NCBI RefSeq assembly: GCF_001021165.1
Contig: NZ_AZAY01000023.1
Span: forward strand, 119,205-183,204
From: Marinitoga sp. 1197
Lineage (GTDB): Bacteria; Thermotogota; Thermotogae; Petrotogales; Petrotogaceae
DNA length: 64,000 nt
Reading direction: 5' to 3'
Positions 61,929-64,000 of this stretch are shown one piece after another (position 1 is the first letter of the stretch; each line of letters begins with the position of its first letter). The notes under the pieces are model-generated. The model made no database searches and had not been told where the DNA came from. It saw only the letters and a list, made by a program, of their open reading frames with translations. The translations under genes were made by a program, and so were the position numbers.

Positions 61929-61975
61929 TATCAAAGAAAATTCAAAAAAGAAAAAGTATTTTTGGGGGGATACCT

Positions 61976-63403
61976 ATGGAATTGATGAATTTAACGATTG
62001 AAAAAGTTAACAAATTATTCGATGAAAAAAAATTAAGTAGTGTAGAATTGGTAGAGTTTTATCTTGAAAGAATTGCAAAATATAATAATATGTTAAATGC
62101 AATATTAGAAATTAATCCTGATGCTATATTTATCGCTCGAAAATTAGATTTGGAAAGAAAAAAAGGAAAAATAAGAAGTAAATTACATGGAATTCCTATA
62201 ATTATTAAAGGAAATATTGACACAAATGATAAAATGCAAACAACTGCTGGAGTTAAAGCATTAGAAGGAAACTTTGCAAAAGAAGATGCATATTTAGTAA
62301 AATTATTAAGAAAAGCGGGAGCCGTTATTTTGGGAAAAGCCAATCTTACTGAATTTGCCAATTTTGTTTCTTTTAAGATGAAAAACGGTTACTCAACATT
62401 AGGAGGACAAACTAAAAATCCATATGGTAATTTTGATACTGGAGGATCAAGTTCTGGCTCTGCAGTAGCTGTAGCAGCAGATTTATGTTTAGCAGCTATA
62501 GGAACTGAAACATCTGGTTCTATTTTATCGCCAAGCAGTTCAAATTCATGCGTTGGTCTAAAACCAACTACAGGTTCAATTAGCAGAAGTGGTATTATAC
62601 CAATTTCATATACACAAGATACTGCTGGACCAATAACTAGAACAGTTAAAGATGCTTATGAAATATTTAAAATATTGAGTAGATATGATAAAAAAGATGC
62701 TGCTACTTATATAGTAAAAGATTATAATCCAAAATATAATGAAATAAAAAATTATAAGGGGATGATTTTTGGTTATTCTGAAAATCATATAAAATGGTTA
62801 GAGGATGAAAAAAAAGATGCGTTTTTTAAAGCGTTGAAAAAAGTTGAGAAATTGGGCGGGAAAATAATTAAAGTAAAATTTGAGAATTTGGATAAAATAA
62901 ATAACATCAATGTACTTTATTATGAATTTAAACATGGAATAAATAATTATTTAAAAGATAAAGATTTAGAAGTAAAAACGTTGAATGATATTATAAAATA
63001 TAATTATAAAAATCCAAAAGCAATAAAATATGGACAAAATATTTTAATTAGATCAGATGGGACAAATATAAATGATAAAGAATACTTAAAAAGCTTATTA
63101 AATGATAGAAAATATTCGAGAAAATTAGGGATTGACAAAGTAATGGATGAATATAATCTAACAGCTCTGCTTTTTCCTGCTAATTATGGAGCAGGTATTG
63201 CTGCAAAAGCAGGATACCCATCAATTACTGTTTCAACAACATATATAAATGGAGAACCTTTTGGCTTGACTTTTACAGCAAGATTTTTAGAAGAAGAAAA
63301 ATTATTTTCATTAGCTCAATGTTATGAACAATCTTATAATGTAAAAAAATTGCCAAAAATAATAACATCTTATAATGAATTTAAAGAAAAATATAAAATT
63401 TAG
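61976..63403 (+). CDS. Amidase signature family hydrolase
   Basis: 475 residues. Ser-cisSer-Lys triad: K78 (IIIKGNIDT), S158 in DTGGSSSGSA and nucleophile S182 in TETSGSILSPSS, at the usual 24-residue spacing. CVGLKPTTGSISRSGIIPIS and QDTAGPITRTVKDAY complete the signature. It resembles the stand-alone amidases rather than GatA, because gatB/gatC are not next to it and the usual GGSSGGSA is GGSSSGSA. GGGGGGATACCT precedes ATG 61976. Substrate unknown. Confidence 0.9.
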   Translation: MELMNLTIEKVNKLFDEKKLSSVELVEFYLERIAKYNNMLNAILEINPDAIFIARKLDLERKKGKIRSKLHGIPIIIKGNIDTNDKMQTTAGVKALEGNFAKEDAYLVKLLRKAGAVILGKANLTEFANFVSFKMKNGYSTLGGQTKNPYGNFDTGGSSSGSAVAVAADLCLAAIGTETSGSILSPSSSNSCVGLKPTTGSISRSGIIPISYTQDTAGPITRTVKDAYEIFKILSRYDKKDAATYIVKDYNPKYNEIKNYKGMIFGYSENHIKWLEDEKKDAFFKALKKVEKLGGKIIKVKFENLDKINNINVLYYEFKHGINNYLKDKDLEVKTLNDIIKYNYKNPKAIKYGQNILIRSDGTNINDKEYLKSLLNDRKYSRKLGIDKVMDEYNLTALLFPANYGAGIAAKAGYPSITVSTTYINGEPFGLTFTARFLEEEKLFSLAQCYEQSYNVKKLPKIITSYNEFKEKYKI

Positions 63404-63512
63404 GGGGTGTGGTGACACTTTTGTTTTTAATAAAAAGTTAACAATTGCTATTTAGAGCTATATTTCAGCATTATCTCTTTTTCTGAAAAAAATAACTGTC
63501 AAACTCAGGAAA

Positions 63513-63540
63513 AACTCCAGCAAAAGCTGGAGTTATATTT
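63513..63540. terminator. Bidirectional terminator
   Basis: 9-bp stem AACTCCAGC / GCTGGAGTT with AAAA loop and T-rich tail on plus; also serves the minus gene, whose stop it overlaps. Confidence 0.85.
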
Positions 63541-64000
63541 TTTCAATAATATAATCTTCAATATTTCTTTTTTCTGAATTGATGTTTATTCCTATTATAT
63601 ATATTTCTTTTCCAATGTATTTTTCATAATATTTCTTTTCTTTTATCTGGTTTATCGCATCAATTGCACTTTTATCCACTTTTATTTCAAAAAGATATAT
63701 CCTTTCATCAAAATCTATTACAAGATCGCTTCGTCCTAAGTTTGTTAATTCTTCTGCTTTTACATCTATTCCTGCTGATGCTATTATTGTAAATATTAAT
63801 GAATGATAATACTTTTCTTCTTTTTTGTGTAAGTTATACGGTATTGCACTTATTATTTTCTTTATTTCTTCTATTAATCCTTTTATGTCATTTCTTTCTA
63901 TTTTTTCATATATTTCATATACCCTTTCATATGCTTCTTCTTTTGGTTTGTAATCGTATTCACCCCTTACAAGATTTGGACAAAAAATAAGAAAGTGATA
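63533..64000 (-). CDS. PD-(D/E)XK nuclease domain protein (DUF1703 / AAA-ATPase-like type), C-terminal part
   Basis: The last 155 residues of a gene entering from the right edge. Motifs PYNLHKKEEKYYHSLIFTII, the nuclease-fold LGRSDLVIDFDERIYLFEIK (D...ExK) and IDAINQIKEKKYYEKYIGKE followed by IYIIGI are characteristic of the C-terminal domain attached to AAA-ATPase-like modules, a family often present in many copies per genome in Thermotogota and Bacteroidetes. The ATPase part should lie outside the window. Stop TAA at 63535-63533. Confidence 0.82.
   Translation of the reverse strand, partial: YHFLIFCPNLVRGEYDYKPKEEAYERVYEIYEKIERNDIKGLIEEIKKIISAIPYNLHKKEEKYYHSLIFTIIASAGIDVKAEELTNLGRSDLVIDFDERIYLFEIKVDKSAIDAINQIKEKKYYEKYIGKEIYIIGININSEKRNIEDYIIEKI

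Noticed and set aside
63404..63500. Possible insertion-sequence end (GGGGGTGTGGTGACACTT) behind the amidase gene
   Set aside because: Only a short GTGT/ACAC dyad; no matching inverted end, target duplication or transposase is visible.

Overview
The window is very AT-rich (bases such as G and C look to be under one third), gene-dense, with strong GGAGG ribosome binding sites and frequent GTG/TTG starts. The protein set points to the phylum Thermotogota: a 60-residue ferredoxin with the Thermotoga cysteine pattern, a Thermotoga-type tRNase Z of 280 residues, S18 with an intact CxxC/CxxH zinc site, and many large exported beta-rich proteins expected in a toga-bearing cell. A Marinitoga-like (Petrotogaceae) organism is my best guess; that genus-level statement is inference only.

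Layout. 1-2813 (minus): ferrous iron uptake operon feoA-feoC-feoB (feoB cut by the window edge), then a CsoR-type metal repressor. 2945-18613 (plus): O-antigen-ligase-like protein, DegV, RecG, RsmD, ComFB-like protein, a CBS/poly(A)-polymerase type tRNA nucleotidyltransferase, DUF4416, two paralogous putative outer-membrane proteins, an ERCC4-type nuclease with a frame break, and UDP-GlcNAc 2-epimerase. 18652-23283 (minus): an M1 peptidase joined to a likely beta-barrel, a DUF4097/DUF2089 pair, nicotinamidase. 23500-33641 (plus): aminotransferase-serA, ferredoxin, minD-minE, YjbQ, cyclic-nucleotide-binding-like proteins, a glycosyltransferase/flippase cluster and tRNA-Val(GAC). 33668-38125 (minus): rpsF-ssb-rpsR, rplI, rnz, nfeD, SPFH protein. 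38310-43128 (plus): exonuclease, PhoH-PIN protein, DUF4911, a tandem HAD protein, second YjbQ and a glycosidase-like protein without its catalytic nucleophile; then ferritin on minus.

The most interesting part is 43794-53930. Two operons, an amino-acid ABC transporter (44052-46262) and a glutamate/proline synthesis operon (citrate synthase, two-subunit aconitase-like enzyme, proC, proA, proB, isocitrate dehydrogenase; 46771-53890), each start with a consensus promoter, a short leader ORF with a strong Shine-Dalgarno site, and a nearly identical RNA switch made of five pairing segments that ends in an intrinsic terminator. The long-range stem and the inner hairpin differ in sequence between the two copies but keep pairing. 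The codons just before the first pairing segment are Arg-His-His-Ser-Arg in the transporter leader and Gln-Pro-Glu-Pro in the glutamate/proline leader, as expected for ribosome-mediated attenuation. Between the two units lies the relic of a second solute-binding protein gene.

The last part (53990-64000) holds a DMT transporter, an L-cysteine desulfidase family protein, a zinc-ribbon SF1 helicase that seems to start at a non-standard AUU codon, an AraC-GGDEF gene broken by one in-frame UAG, an M3 oligopeptidase, an MFS transporter, an amidase and the end of a PD-(D/E)XK nuclease-like gene.
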